The position numbers and the translations under genes were made by a program. A stretch of 13,175 nucleotides of DNA from an uncultured Lachnospiraceae bacterium. GTDB taxonomy: Bacteria; Bacillota; Clostridia; Lachnospirales; Lachnospiraceae. This document shows positions 1 through 7,654 of this stretch, in pieces (positions within the stretch are counted from its first letter, which is position 1; every line of letters begins with the position of its first letter). Below the pieces are notes generated by a model. It did not search any database and was not told where the DNA came from. It saw nothing but the letters and a program-made list of their open reading frames with translations. The DNA lies in assembly GCA_910588895.1 (NCBI GenBank), contig CAJUSS010000100.1, positions 1 to 13,175 of the forward strand. The letters are read 5' to 3'.

Positions 1-824
1 CCGAGTCCGGGATGGGCCAGAGGGCGGCGGCCGCCAAGTTCGCGGCAGAGGTCATGAACGTGCCGATCGAGAAGGTGTATGTGACGGAGCCGGATTCCTT
101 AAACAATGTGGTGAACTTCGGCCTATGCGGTTCCCGCGGCACGGTCACGGTGGGGAAGGCGGTCTCCAAGGCGGCGGCAGATGCTAAGCGCAAGGTCTTA
201 GAGATGGGGGCCCTCCACTTCCGCTGCTCACCGGAGCAGCTGGAGACGAAGGATTTCCAGGTATTTGTCCGGGACAACCCGCAAAAGTCCATCCCGATCA
301 AGAAGCTGGGGCCTAAGGACTTAAATGTGATCGGCTACGGCCAGCATATCGAGCAGTTCGATATCCCCAGCTGCTGCCTGTTCCTGACGGAGGTGGAGGT
401 GGACTTGGACACCGGCGCGGTGAAGGTCCTCCGCTTTACCCAGGGGACGGACATCGGTCAGATCGTGGACAACCGTATGGTGCGCATGCAGCTTGCGGGC
501 GGCGTGGGGAGCGCGTCTCTGGACACGGCCACCATGGAGGAGTGCGTCTATGACGTGAACGGCACGGGAAAGATGTTGTCCAACAGCATGCTGGAGTACA
601 AGTGCCGGACCTTTAACGATATGCCTAAGCACGACTGTGTGATCGAGGAGAGCCAGCTGGATACCTTCATGTTCAAGGCCGTGGGGATCGGTGAGATCTC
701 CGGCGCGGCCGGTGCGTCCGCTGTCCTCATGGCGGTCTCCAACGCGATCGGCGTGGAGGTGAACGAGTATCCTGCAACGCCGGACGTGATCTTGAAGGCG
801 ATCAAGAGCAAGGAGGGAAGATAG
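1..824 (+). CDS. Molybdopterin-binding subunit of a xanthine dehydrogenase/4-hydroxybenzoyl-CoA reductase family enzyme, C-terminal part
   Basis: The reading frame is open from base 3, ahead of the first ATG at 12, so the gene starts before the window; about 273 C-terminal residues are seen. The family builds the large Mo-cofactor subunit that hydroxylates, or in the benzoyl-CoA branch reductively dehydroxylates, its substrate. Seen in the sequence: a GSRGT segment after a Gly/Asn-rich stretch, a Q-rich MQLAGGVG segment, and near the C-terminus VGIGEISGAAGASAV, where the Glu of GxGE matches the catalytic Glu next to the Mo site. The tail EYPATPDVILKAI is the usual family ending. It is followed after 3 bases by the FAD subunit, whose AGGAGGG ribosome site (811-817) lies inside this gene's last codons. 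Xanthine dehydrogenase, nicotinate-type hydroxylase and HcrA-like reductase are all possible; the neighbouring HcrB-like FAD subunit and CoA-transferase favour a CoA-thioester substrate. Confidence 0.88.
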   Translation, partial: ESGMGQRAAAAKFAAEVMNVPIEKVYVTEPDSLNNVVNFGLCGSRGTVTVGKAVSKAAADAKRKVLEMGALHFRCSPEQLETKDFQVFVRDNPQKSIPIKKLGPKDLNVIGYGQHIEQFDIPSCCLFLTEVEVDLDTGAVKVLRFTQGTDIGQIVDNRMVRMQLAGGVGSASLDTATMEECVYDVNGTGKMLSNSMLEYKCRTFNDMPKHDCVIEESQLDTFMFKAVGIGEISGAAGASAVLMAVSNAIGVEVNEYPATPDVILKAIKSKEGR

Positions 825-827
825 AGC

Positions 828-3197
828 ATGAAGCATTTTACATATCAGGCTCCGGATTCGTATGAGGGAGCGGAGAAGATCTTGCAGGAGAAGAAGCCGG
901 GGCAGGCGGCGGTGATGGCAGGGGGTACGGACCTTTTGGGCGTGCTGAAAGGCGAGCTGCTGCCCAAGTATCCGGAGACCGTGGTGGCTTTGCGGGATAT
1001 CCCGGGAACGGAATATGTCAAAGAAGAAGAGGGCATGGTCAAGATCGGCGCCATGACCAAGCTGGCGGCGATCGAGAAGGAGGAAAAGCTTAAAGGCTCC
1101 TTAAATGCAGTGGCTGTGGCGGCGAACAGCGTGGCCAGCCCCCTGATCCGCAACCGAGCCACCATCGGCGGCAACCTATGTCAGGATGTGCGCTGTTGGT
1201 TCTACCGTTTCCCGGACCAGGCCGGAGGGACCTTGAACTGTATGCGCAAGGGCGGCGAGGAATGCTATGCGATCCGGGGCGATAACCGGTATCATTCCAT
1301 CTTCGGCGGGATGAAGGTGGGGACCACCCCCTGCGCGGCCGAGTGTCCGGCCCATACAGATATCCCGGCCTATATGGAGCGCTACAGAGCCGGGGATATG
1401 GAGGGCGCCGCGAAGATCTTGATGCAGGCGAATCCGCTCCCCATGATGACCAGCCGTGTCTGCGCCCATACCTGCCAGACCAAGTGCAACCGCTGCTCTA
1501 CCGACGAGCCGGTGGCGATCCACAGCGTGGAGCGTGTGGTGGGAGACTATATCCTGGCCCACGCGGACCAGTTCTATCCGGCGCCCCGGAAGGAGACCGG
1601 GAAGAAGATCGCCCTGGTGGGCGCAGGCCCCGCAGGCTTGACAGCAGCCTACTATCTGCGGGCCGCAGGCCACAGCGTGACCGTGTACGAGGCCCAGGAG
1701 GAAGCCGGCGGCTGCCTGATGTACGCGATCCCCAATTTCCGTCTGCCCAAGAGCTATGTGCGGGATCTGATCAAGGCTCTGGAAGGGATGGGGATCAAGT
1801 TTGTCTGCAATGTGAAGTTGGGCGCGGGCGTGAGCATCAAGGACCTGGCAGAGCAGAACGACAAGGTCTTTATCGCCACGGGCGCCTGGAAGCGTCCGGT
1901 ACTGGGCTTTGACGGGGAGGAATTTACCGAGTTCGGCCTCCAGTTCCTGGTGGACGTGAACAAGTGGATCAACGCCAAGACCCGGGAGAACGTGCTGGTG
2001 GTAGGCGGCGGCAACGTGTCCATGGACGTGGCGATCACCGCGAAGCGTCTGGGGGCAAAGAGCGTCACCCTCTGCTGCTTAGAGGAGCGGGAGGAGATGC
2101 CGGCCTCGGCAGAGGAGATCGCCCGCGCAGAGGAAGAGGGTGTGACGATCAAGAACAGCTGGGGCCCTGCCCGCGCACTGTATGCGGGTGACAGGCTAAA
2201 CGGCATGGAATTAAAAGCCTGTACCGCTCTGCGGGATGAGACGGGCCGTTTTGCCCCAAGCTATGATGAAGGGACCACCATGACCATCCAGGCGGACAGC
2301 ATCCTTTTAGCCACCGGGCAGAGGGTGGACTTAAGCTTCTTAGAAGATGAGCTGGAGCTGGCTGTGGAGCGGGGGCTGATCCGTGTAGAGAAGGATACGC
2401 AGAGGTCCAGCGACCCGAAGGTATATGCAGGCGGCGATGCCGTTACTGGGCCCACCACCGTGATCATGGCGATCGCATCGGGGCGGAGAGCGGCGGAAGC
2501 GATCAATGAGGAGATGGGCGTAAAAGCACAGCCGAAGGACACCCAGACCGGGCTGATCCATTTTGATAAGTGTACGGCGCAGTTAAAAAAGGCCAACAAC
2601 GGCCATGACCTTTCCGCTGACGAGCGGGACTTAGATAAGGAAGACAGCTCCTCCCTGACCAGGGAAGAGGGTTTAGAGGAGGCTAAGCGGTGCATGAACT
2701 GCGGCTGCTACAGCGTCAACGCCAGCGACTTATCACCGGTCATGGTGATGCTGGATGCCGGCTTAAGGACCAGCAAGGGCCGTATCTTGCCGGCTGCCCG
2801 GTTCTTCTGTACGGAGCTGAAGGCCTGTGATAAGCTGGAGGCCGGGGAGCTGATCGCAGAGATCCAGATCCCGGTGTGGGAGGGCTTCACCACGGGATAT
2901 GAGAAGTTCCGTCTCCGGCCGACGATCGATTTTGCCATGGCTTCCCTGGCCTGGGGCTATAAGCTGGCGGATGGGAGGATCGAGGATATCCGTCTGGTGT
3001 TAGGGGCTGTGGCTCCGGTGCCGGTCCGTTTGGATGAGGTAGAGACATTGCTGAAGGGGAAAGTCCCCTCAAAGAGTCTGGCGGAGGAGGCGGCCCGACT
3101 GGCCGTGGAGGGCGCAGAGTCTATGGGACAGAACGAGTATAAGATCGATGAGGTGAAGGCATTTATCCGTAGATTGATCTGGTCCATGATCGGATAA
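828..3197 (+). CDS. FAD subunit of molybdenum hydroxylase with a nested GltD-type NAD(P)H oxidoreductase
   Basis: This 789-residue protein is one domain inserted in another. Residues 1-~150 are the N-terminal half of the FAD_binding_5 fold: AGGTDLL (31-37) and IRNRATIGGNLC (107-118), both FAD contacts in the family. Residues ~165-625 are a whole glutamate-synthase small-subunit-like oxidoreductase: Cys169/173 followed by Pro, Cys212/216/220/223, FAD motif GAGPAG (265-270), nucleotide motif GGGN (393-396), and AGGDA (534-538) near the second FAD site. The FAD subunit resumes at ~627 with CYSVNASDLSP and runs through the CO_deh_flav_C domain to the end. Ordinary FAD subunits have roughly 290-330 residues. 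Cys123, Cys138 and Cys146 match the spacing of the 4Fe-4S loop of 4-hydroxybenzoyl-CoA reductase beta. After GGGN the sequence reads CCLEEREEMP, without the Arg usual in NADPH-using GltD, so NADH is possible (inference). The likely role is passing electrons between NAD(P)H and the Mo subunit encoded upstream. ATG 828 has AGGAGGG at 811-817. Confidence 0.92.
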   Translation: MKHFTYQAPDSYEGAEKILQEKKPGQAAVMAGGTDLLGVLKGELLPKYPETVVALRDIPGTEYVKEEEGMVKIGAMTKLAAIEKEEKLKGSLNAVAVAANSVASPLIRNRATIGGNLCQDVRCWFYRFPDQAGGTLNCMRKGGEECYAIRGDNRYHSIFGGMKVGTTPCAAECPAHTDIPAYMERYRAGDMEGAAKILMQANPLPMMTSRVCAHTCQTKCNRCSTDEPVAIHSVERVVGDYILAHADQFYPAPRKETGKKIALVGAGPAGLTAAYYLRAAGHSVTVYEAQEEAGGCLMYAIPNFRLPKSYVRDLIKALEGMGIKFVCNVKLGAGVSIKDLAEQNDKVFIATGAWKRPVLGFDGEEFTEFGLQFLVDVNKWINAKTRENVLVVGGGNVSMDVAITAKRLGAKSVTLCCLEEREEMPASAEEIARAEEEGVTIKNSWGPARALYAGDRLNGMELKACTALRDETGRFAPSYDEGTTMTIQADSILLATGQRVDLSFLEDELELAVERGLIRVEKDTQRSSDPKVYAGGDAVTGPTTVIMAIASGRRAAEAINEEMGVKAQPKDTQTGLIHFDKCTAQLKKANNGHDLSADERDLDKEDSSSLTREEGLEEAKRCMNCGCYSVNASDLSPVMVMLDAGLRTSKGRILPAARFFCTELKACDKLEAGELIAEIQIPVWEGFTTGYEKFRLRPTIDFAMASLAWGYKLADGRIEDIRLVLGAVAPVPVRLDEVETLLKGKVPSKSLAEEAARLAVEGAESMGQNEYKIDEVKAFIRRLIWSMIG

Positions 3198-3211
3198 AAG
3201 GAGGAGATAGG

Positions 3212-4816
3212 ATGTTCACAAAGATCTGTACGGCTGCAGAAGCGGCTGCATTTATAAAGGACGGCGCGTTTTTAGTCTGTGCCGGCAATATGAACAACTG
3301 TCTGGCAGAGGAGATCTGCGCGGCGATCGAGACGCGCTTTTCAGAGACCGGCCATCCTGCGGATATGACGATCATGTCGGCTTCCGGCGTGGGCGACATG
3401 GGGCCGGTAGGCGGCGTGTTCCGGGGATTTGAGCATTTTGCCCATGAGGGTATGATCCGCCGGGTGATCGTGGGCCACAATGGCTCCAACCATTCGATCA
3501 TGCAGATGCAGGCGGAGTTAAAGGTAGAATCCTATAACTTCCCCCAGGGGGTGATCGAGCATATGTTCCGGACCCGGGCAAAGGGCCTGGATGTGGAGCT
3601 GTCCAAGGTGGGGATCGGCACCTTCGCGGATCCCCGCATCGAAGGCGGCAAGACCAACTCTGTGACCACAGAGGATCTGGTGGAGGTGGTCAACATCATG
3701 GGGGAAGAGTATCTGGCCTACAAGACCCCGAAGATCGACGTTGCGCTGATCCGGGGCACCACCGCAGATGAAGACGGCAACCTGACCTGCGAGGATGAGG
3801 CGGTGCTGACGAATATCCAGGCGATCGCCATGGCCGCCAAGGCTTCCGGCGGGATCGTCCTCTGCCAGGTGAAGAACGTGGTGAAAAAGGGCGCGCTGGC
3901 GGCAAAGGAGGTGGTGGTCCCGGGCGCGTTCATCGATAAGCTGGTGATCTGTACGGATACAAAGAAGAACCACCGGATGACCATGGGCGAGTATTATAAT
4001 CCGGCCTACACCGGAAAATATAAATATCCGGTCTCCGCAGCCGCGGCGCTGCCCTTAGGGGTAGGGAAGACCATCGCCCGCCGTGCGGCCCAGGAGTTAA
4101 AGCTCCATGTGCCGGTGAACACCGGACTGGGCTATCCGGAGGGGATCTCCGCCGTGGCCAATGAGGAGCAGATCGCGGAGGATCTGATCCTCACGGTGGA
4201 GACCGGGGCCTTTGGAGGGGTGCCCGCGGCCAGGACCTCCTTTGGAGCGACGGCCAACGCGCTGGCTTTCGTGGACAGCCCCACGATCTTTGACCTTTAT
4301 GACAGCGGTTATCTGTACGCCACCTTTGTGGGCTTGGCAGAGTGCGGTCCGGATGGGTCGGTCAATGTCTCACGATTTGTGGACCGGTCCGGCCGGGAGC
4401 GCAGGCCAGGGGCAGGCGGCTTCATCAACCTGACCCAGGGGGCGAAGAACGTGATCTTCTGCGGGACCATGACCTCCGGCGGCTATAAGGCAGAGGTAAA
4501 GGACGGGAAGCTGGTGATCTTGCAGGAGGGGTCGGAGAAAAAGTTTTTAAATAAGATCGACCAGATCACCTTCTCCGGCCCACGCGCCATGGACATCCGG
4601 CAAAACGTGCTGTACATCACGGACCGCTGTGTGTTCCGCCTGACCAAGGAGGGGCTTAAGCTGACCGAGGTGGCGCCCGGCATCGATATCGAGACCCAGA
4701 TCCTGCCCTATATGGAATTTAAGCCGATCATCGGGGACGATGTGAAGGAGATGGATCCGAAGATCTTTGGAGAGGGGCTGATCGGGCTTCGGGAGACGAT
4801 AGGCGCGAAAGGATAG
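3212..4816 (+). CDS. Class I acyl-CoA:carboxylate CoA-transferase, propionate CoA-transferase (Pct/YdiF) family
   Basis: The 534-residue product matches the usual length of the single-chain Pct/YdiF CoA-transferases, which move CoA between an acyl-CoA and a free acid through a glutamyl-CoA thioester. The N-terminal domain (about 1-275) and C-terminal domain (about 290-530) are both complete. GLGYPEGI precedes TVETGAFGGVPA, in which Glu330 aligns with the catalytic Glu of the family's ExGxxG motif; the common form is EPGxxGG, so Thr replaces Pro here. The start at ATG 3212 has a strong AGGAGG at 3199-3204, only 14 bases after the previous stop, so it is in the same transcript as the molybdenum-enzyme genes. 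In that setting it probably loads CoA onto, or removes it from, the organic acid handled by the Mo enzyme. That is inference; the acyl specificity cannot be read from the sequence. Confidence 0.93.
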   Translation: MFTKICTAAEAAAFIKDGAFLVCAGNMNNCLAEEICAAIETRFSETGHPADMTIMSASGVGDMGPVGGVFRGFEHFAHEGMIRRVIVGHNGSNHSIMQMQAELKVESYNFPQGVIEHMFRTRAKGLDVELSKVGIGTFADPRIEGGKTNSVTTEDLVEVVNIMGEEYLAYKTPKIDVALIRGTTADEDGNLTCEDEAVLTNIQAIAMAAKASGGIVLCQVKNVVKKGALAAKEVVVPGAFIDKLVICTDTKKNHRMTMGEYYNPAYTGKYKYPVSAAAALPLGVGKTIARRAAQELKLHVPVNTGLGYPEGISAVANEEQIAEDLILTVETGAFGGVPAARTSFGATANALAFVDSPTIFDLYDSGYLYATFVGLAECGPDGSVNVSRFVDRSGRERRPGAGGFINLTQGAKNVIFCGTMTSGGYKAEVKDGKLVILQEGSEKKFLNKIDQITFSGPRAMDIRQNVLYITDRCVFRLTKEGLKLTEVAPGIDIETQILPYMEFKPIIGDDVKEMDPKIFGEGLIGLRETIGAKG

Positions 4817-4919
4817 GGGTATACCCGATATCGGCCTATCGGCCGCGGGCGGAGAGCTGCCGTGCAGCCGGTCGTTTAAGCTGCGCGGCAGTCCTTGGGT
4901 CCGGTCACAGGGAAAGCGT
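4817..4919 (+). other. Palindrome-rich intergenic region with an 11-bp hairpin
   Basis: This gap between the CoA-transferase and the adenylation gene holds several inverted repeats: gggtataccc (4817-4826), ccgatatcgg (4825-4834), cggcc/ggccg (4832-4836 and 4841-4845), and a hairpin with 11-bp arms at 4857-4867 and 4881-4891, containing one G-U pair and a 13-base loop. The arms ccgata (4825-4830) and tatcgg (4837-4842) can also pair, excluding the neighbouring stem. No T-tract follows, so it is not a canonical rho-independent terminator. It may be an RNA-processing or attenuation element, or an operator region. Confidence 0.45.
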
Positions 4920-6517
4920 GTGGGAAAGCCAGAGCGGGTGAAGGATATGAAGGAAAAATGGTCAGATCATCTGTTAGAGCATAAAGCATTATTTCAGGAA
5001 AATACGATCGTGGGGCTGTTTGGCCTTGCTGTGGAGCACGAGCCGGAGAAAGAGGCGCTGGTGGCCGAGCCGGCCCGCTGTGCTTTCAATGAGCCGGCCC
5101 GCTGCACTGCCAATGAGCCGGTCCGCCTTACCTACAGTGAGCTGGACCGCCAGAGCGATCAGATCGCCTGGGCGCTTCTTGAAGAGGGCGTGGAGGTGGG
5201 GGAGGTCGTGGCATTGCGGACGGGGCAAAGCGCCTGCTCTGTGGCCGCCATCTTAGGGATCTGGAAGATCGGCTGTGCCTATGTCTTTTTAGACTCCGAC
5301 CAGCCAGCCTTCTACAATACCCTGTGCGTGCAGGAATGCGGGGTGCGCCACCAGGTGACGGAGGAGTTTTTGGAGCGGGTACTGGGGAGGCCTTTGCCGG
5401 GTGCGCCGCAGAGGCAGACGAAAGGGGCGTTTGCCGAGCGGGGAGACATGGACCGGCTGGCGGTGGTGGTGTACACCAGCGGTTCCACAGGAAAGCCAAA
5501 GGGGGTTTTGATCACCCAGCGGAACCTGGCCGCCTCGATCTCCAATTTTGGAGAGATCGGATTTACCAGCAACGACCATTACGGCTGCTTTGCCAGTCTG
5601 ATGTTCATCGCATCCGTGTATGACATCGCATTGTCCCTGTCGATCGGAGCGACCTTGTATCTGATCCCAAAGGCGATCCGGAAAAATATCCGGGAAGTGG
5701 CAGAGTACTACAAGGAGAAAACGATCACGGCTACCTTTTTGCCGCCGCACATGGCCATGAAATACATCTGGATCAGGAGAGCCCGCTGCGCCTGCTCTTA
5801 TCGGGCAGCGAACCGGTGCGGAACTTAAATGAGCGGCCCTATACGATCGTCAATGTCTATGCCAGCAGTGAAGCCTGTGCGGTCGCCAGTTTCTATAAGG
5901 TGGCAGACAGCAGGAGGTCCTATCCGATCGGACAGTTGGTATCCGCTCTGCGGGGCTATATCGTGGATGAGGCGGGGGAGCCGGTCCAGGCGGGGGAGGT
6001 GGGAGAGCTGTGGATCTCCGGCCCCCAGGTGAGCAAAGGGTACTGCAGGATGCAGGAGCTGACAGCGGAGCGGTTCTGTCCCAACCCGTTTTGCAGGGAT
6101 GCCTTCTTTGAGACCGTGTTCAAGACCGGGGATATGGTGGCGAAAAATGAAATGGGTGAGCTGGTCTACCATGGCCGCCGGGACAATATGGTCAAGATCC
6201 GGGGCTTCCGGGTGGAGCTGACAGGCGTGGAAAAGCATATGCTGGAGTACCCTAAGATCAAGGAGGCCTGCTGTAAGGCTTACGCAGATAAGGGCGGGAC
6301 CAACCTGCTCTTTGGGTATTATATCTCCGAGGGGCCGATCGATCATGAGGATCTTAGGCGGTATCTGGGGACGGTGATGCCCTACTATATGATCCCTCTG
6401 GGGCTGGTGCGCTGTGAAAAGTTCCCCCGTACCTTGTCCGGAAAGGTGGACCGCCAGGCCTTTTTACCGCCAAACGGGCTGGATGACTGGCGGGGGCTGG
6501 CAGAGCGTTATCGATGA
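4920..6517 (+). pseudogene. NRPS-like amino-acid adenylation enzyme (DltA-like ANL family), split by a -1 frameshift
   Basis: Two frames together encode one ANL-superfamily enzyme of about 530 residues that would activate an amino or other carboxylic acid with ATP. The first frame (4920-5828) carries the core motif TSGSTGKPKG (residue ~185 onward) and ends out of frame at TAA 5826. The second frame carries GELWISGP, KTGDM, GRRDNMVKIRGFRVEL and LSGKVDRQAF, whose Lys is the C-terminal catalytic Lys. It is open from about 5768, where LDQESPLRLLLSGSEP continues the first half exactly. Restoring one C in atctg at 5766-5770 gives KYILDQESP, so a single-base deletion or a sequencing error explains the split. 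No carrier domain follows. The start is uncertain: GTG 4920 has aggga at 4909-4913; ATG 4947 is the alternative. Two extra 8-residue repeat units lie at 5067-5138. The motifs around GRRDNMVKIRG look more like amino-acid adenylation than acyl-CoA synthetase. Confidence 0.85.
5067..5138 (+). repeat. Three 24-bp in-frame tandem repeats in the adenylation gene
   Basis: Three consecutive 24-base units (5067-5090, 5091-5114, 5115-5138) encode EPARCAFN, EPARCTAN and EPVRLTYS. The first 14 bases of units one and two are identical. The third unit joins the conserved LTYSELD motif of ANL enzymes, so the first two look like extra copies of a normally single segment. The array keeps the reading frame. 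Confidence 0.8.
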
Positions 6518-6548
6518 CACAAAAGGTCGTAGGGGAGGAAGGAGAGCT

Positions 6549-7334
6549 ATGGCTGCTGATCACGGGGATCCAAGGAATGTCCGGGGAAATGGGCCGGAGA
6601 CAGAGGAAGAGCAGATTTTTCGCATCGTCTTAGACAGCCTCGTTTATGAGGGCTATAGAGGTATGACCTTGAAGGTTATAAAAGAGCGGTGCGAAGGAGT
6701 GGACGTACAGGCGGTCCTGTCCAGGTATAGGACGAAGGAGGACGTATGCCGCGCGGCTCTGGAGGACGGAAAGGAGCGGATGGCCCTGATCTATGAGGGG
6801 GTCACGGCGGAGGCCAGAGACTATCTGGAGGCCGGTGTGTACAGCATGTCCGCAGGAGGGCTGGATAAGGAAAGGGGCGGGGCAAGGCGGAAGATATCGG
6901 ATACGGGGCAAAAGATAGCCGGACTGGAGCGAGATGATGAGGGCTGGAAACAGCTTGAGCGTCTCCTTTACCGCCATATCTATCAGTGCTTCCACCCGAA
7001 GAACCGGATCTATGTCCTGGCGGCGGCCCAGGAGAGCCAGCTGCCAGAAGAACTGGGGCAGATCCTGCCTGATGCCCTGTGGAAATACTTTGGGAGCGTC
7101 CTGGCACAGCTGGTCTACCAGGTCGGCCAGGTAAAGAACGCCCAGGTGGCGGCCATGTGTGCCTGCACGGTCTGCGGCGGGATCAACGCCTTTGTCCAGC
7201 AGCCGCTGTACTGCAAAAATGTATTTATGGGGCAGACTGGAAGGGAGCCCAACTACGCGGTCATAGAAGATCTGCTGAACGATCATTTTCTTCGCGCCAT
7301 AGCAGCGGACACGGCGATCGATAAGGCGTTTTGA
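6549..7334 (+). CDS. TetR/AcrR-like transcriptional regulator
   Basis: The chosen start ATG 6549 gives 261 residues and follows a purine-rich ggaggaaggag ribosome site; a longer frame back to 6414 would run inside the adenylation gene and is unlikely. Residues about 21-70 resemble the TetR N-terminal helix-turn-helix: an I-x-L-D-S-L helix, EGYRGMTLKVIKERC, then LSRYRTKEDVCRAAL in place of the usual LYRYFxSKExL. The remaining ~190 residues are helical with no recognised signature, as expected of a TetR ligand domain, and carry several Cys (for example CACTVCGG). The gene starts 31 bases after the adenylation gene and is probably co-transcribed with it, so it may regulate this cluster. The match to TetR is divergent, and a target site is not visible. 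Confidence 0.68.
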   Translation: MAADHGDPRNVRGNGPETEEEQIFRIVLDSLVYEGYRGMTLKVIKERCEGVDVQAVLSRYRTKEDVCRAALEDGKERMALIYEGVTAEARDYLEAGVYSMSAGGLDKERGGARRKISDTGQKIAGLERDDEGWKQLERLLYRHIYQCFHPKNRIYVLAAAQESQLPEELGQILPDALWKYFGSVLAQLVYQVGQVKNAQVAAMCACTVCGGINAFVQQPLYCKNVFMGQTGREPNYAVIEDLLNDHFLRAIAADTAIDKAF

Positions 7335-7391
7335 AAAATAAGGGCTGCCAGGCGGCTTGCAGGAGAAAGGTGTTTGCAAAGGGGGATCGAG

Positions 7392-7589
7392 ATGGAATGG
7401 AGTGAGGAGGCGCTGGCGCGCTTAAAGAGGGAGGCCTGGCAGGAGGGCTATGACACAGCCATGCAGAAGCTGCGGATCGCCATAAAGCTGCGGGATATGG
7501 GGATCGCCGGCTGCGAGATCGTAAAACGGACCGACCTGCCGCCGGCGATCGTCCATGGGATCTTGGGGGACCGTGACCATAGCGGATGA
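7392..7589 (+). CDS. Small hypothetical protein, 65 residues
   Basis: ATG 7392 is preceded by a ggggg-rich ribosome site at 7381-7385; a TTG at 7374 would add six residues but has no better site. The product starts MEWSEEALARLKREAWQEGY, a charged helix, followed by KLRIAIKLRDMGIAGCEIVK and TDLPPAIVHGIL, which reads like a short helix-turn-helix. The pattern recalls the C-terminal tail of PD-(D/E)XK/Rpn family transposase-like proteins (charged helix, then xxMGxxxxEIxxxTxLxxxxV), but no nuclease domain is present, so it may be a remnant or an independent small protein. It lies 57 bases after the TetR-like gene on the same strand. Its stop codon lies within a perfect inverted repeat. Confidence 0.5.
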   Translation: MEWSEEALARLKREAWQEGYDTAMQKLRIAIKLRDMGIAGCEIVKRTDLPPAIVHGILGDRDHSG

Positions 7590-7608
7590 TCTGCCGCAGA
7601 TCATCCGC
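7582..7608. repeat. Perfect 12-bp inverted repeat between convergent genes
   Basis: Arms gcggatgatctg (7582-7593) and cagatcatccgc (7597-7608) are exact reverse complements with a 3-base loop. The left arm covers the stop codon of the 65-residue gene. A second weaker pair, cggcagg/cctgccg, follows. It sits between convergent genes where a bidirectional terminator would be expected, but neither side has a T-tract. Confidence 0.6.
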
Positions 7609-7654
7609 GGCAGGTGGTCCATCCTGCCGTATGGTCGGAGGACATGGGGATATG

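Noticed and set aside
321..836. 171-codon open frame on the - strand over the Mo subunit gene
   Set aside because: It is antisense to a well-supported gene, its product is rich in His/Arg/Leu without any family pattern, and no ribosome site is present. The same holds for the other long antisense frames over the operon and the subtilase.
5740..5830. Programmed -1 ribosomal frameshift in the adenylation gene
   Set aside because: The direction of shift fits, but no X-XXY-YYZ slippery heptamer or downstream pseudoknot is apparent. A lost base explains the junction better.
6414..6548. Longer N-terminus for the TetR-like regulator
   Set aside because: It would overlap the end of the adenylation gene by about 100 bases, has Pro/Arg-rich non-family sequence, and the strong ribosome site points to ATG 6549.
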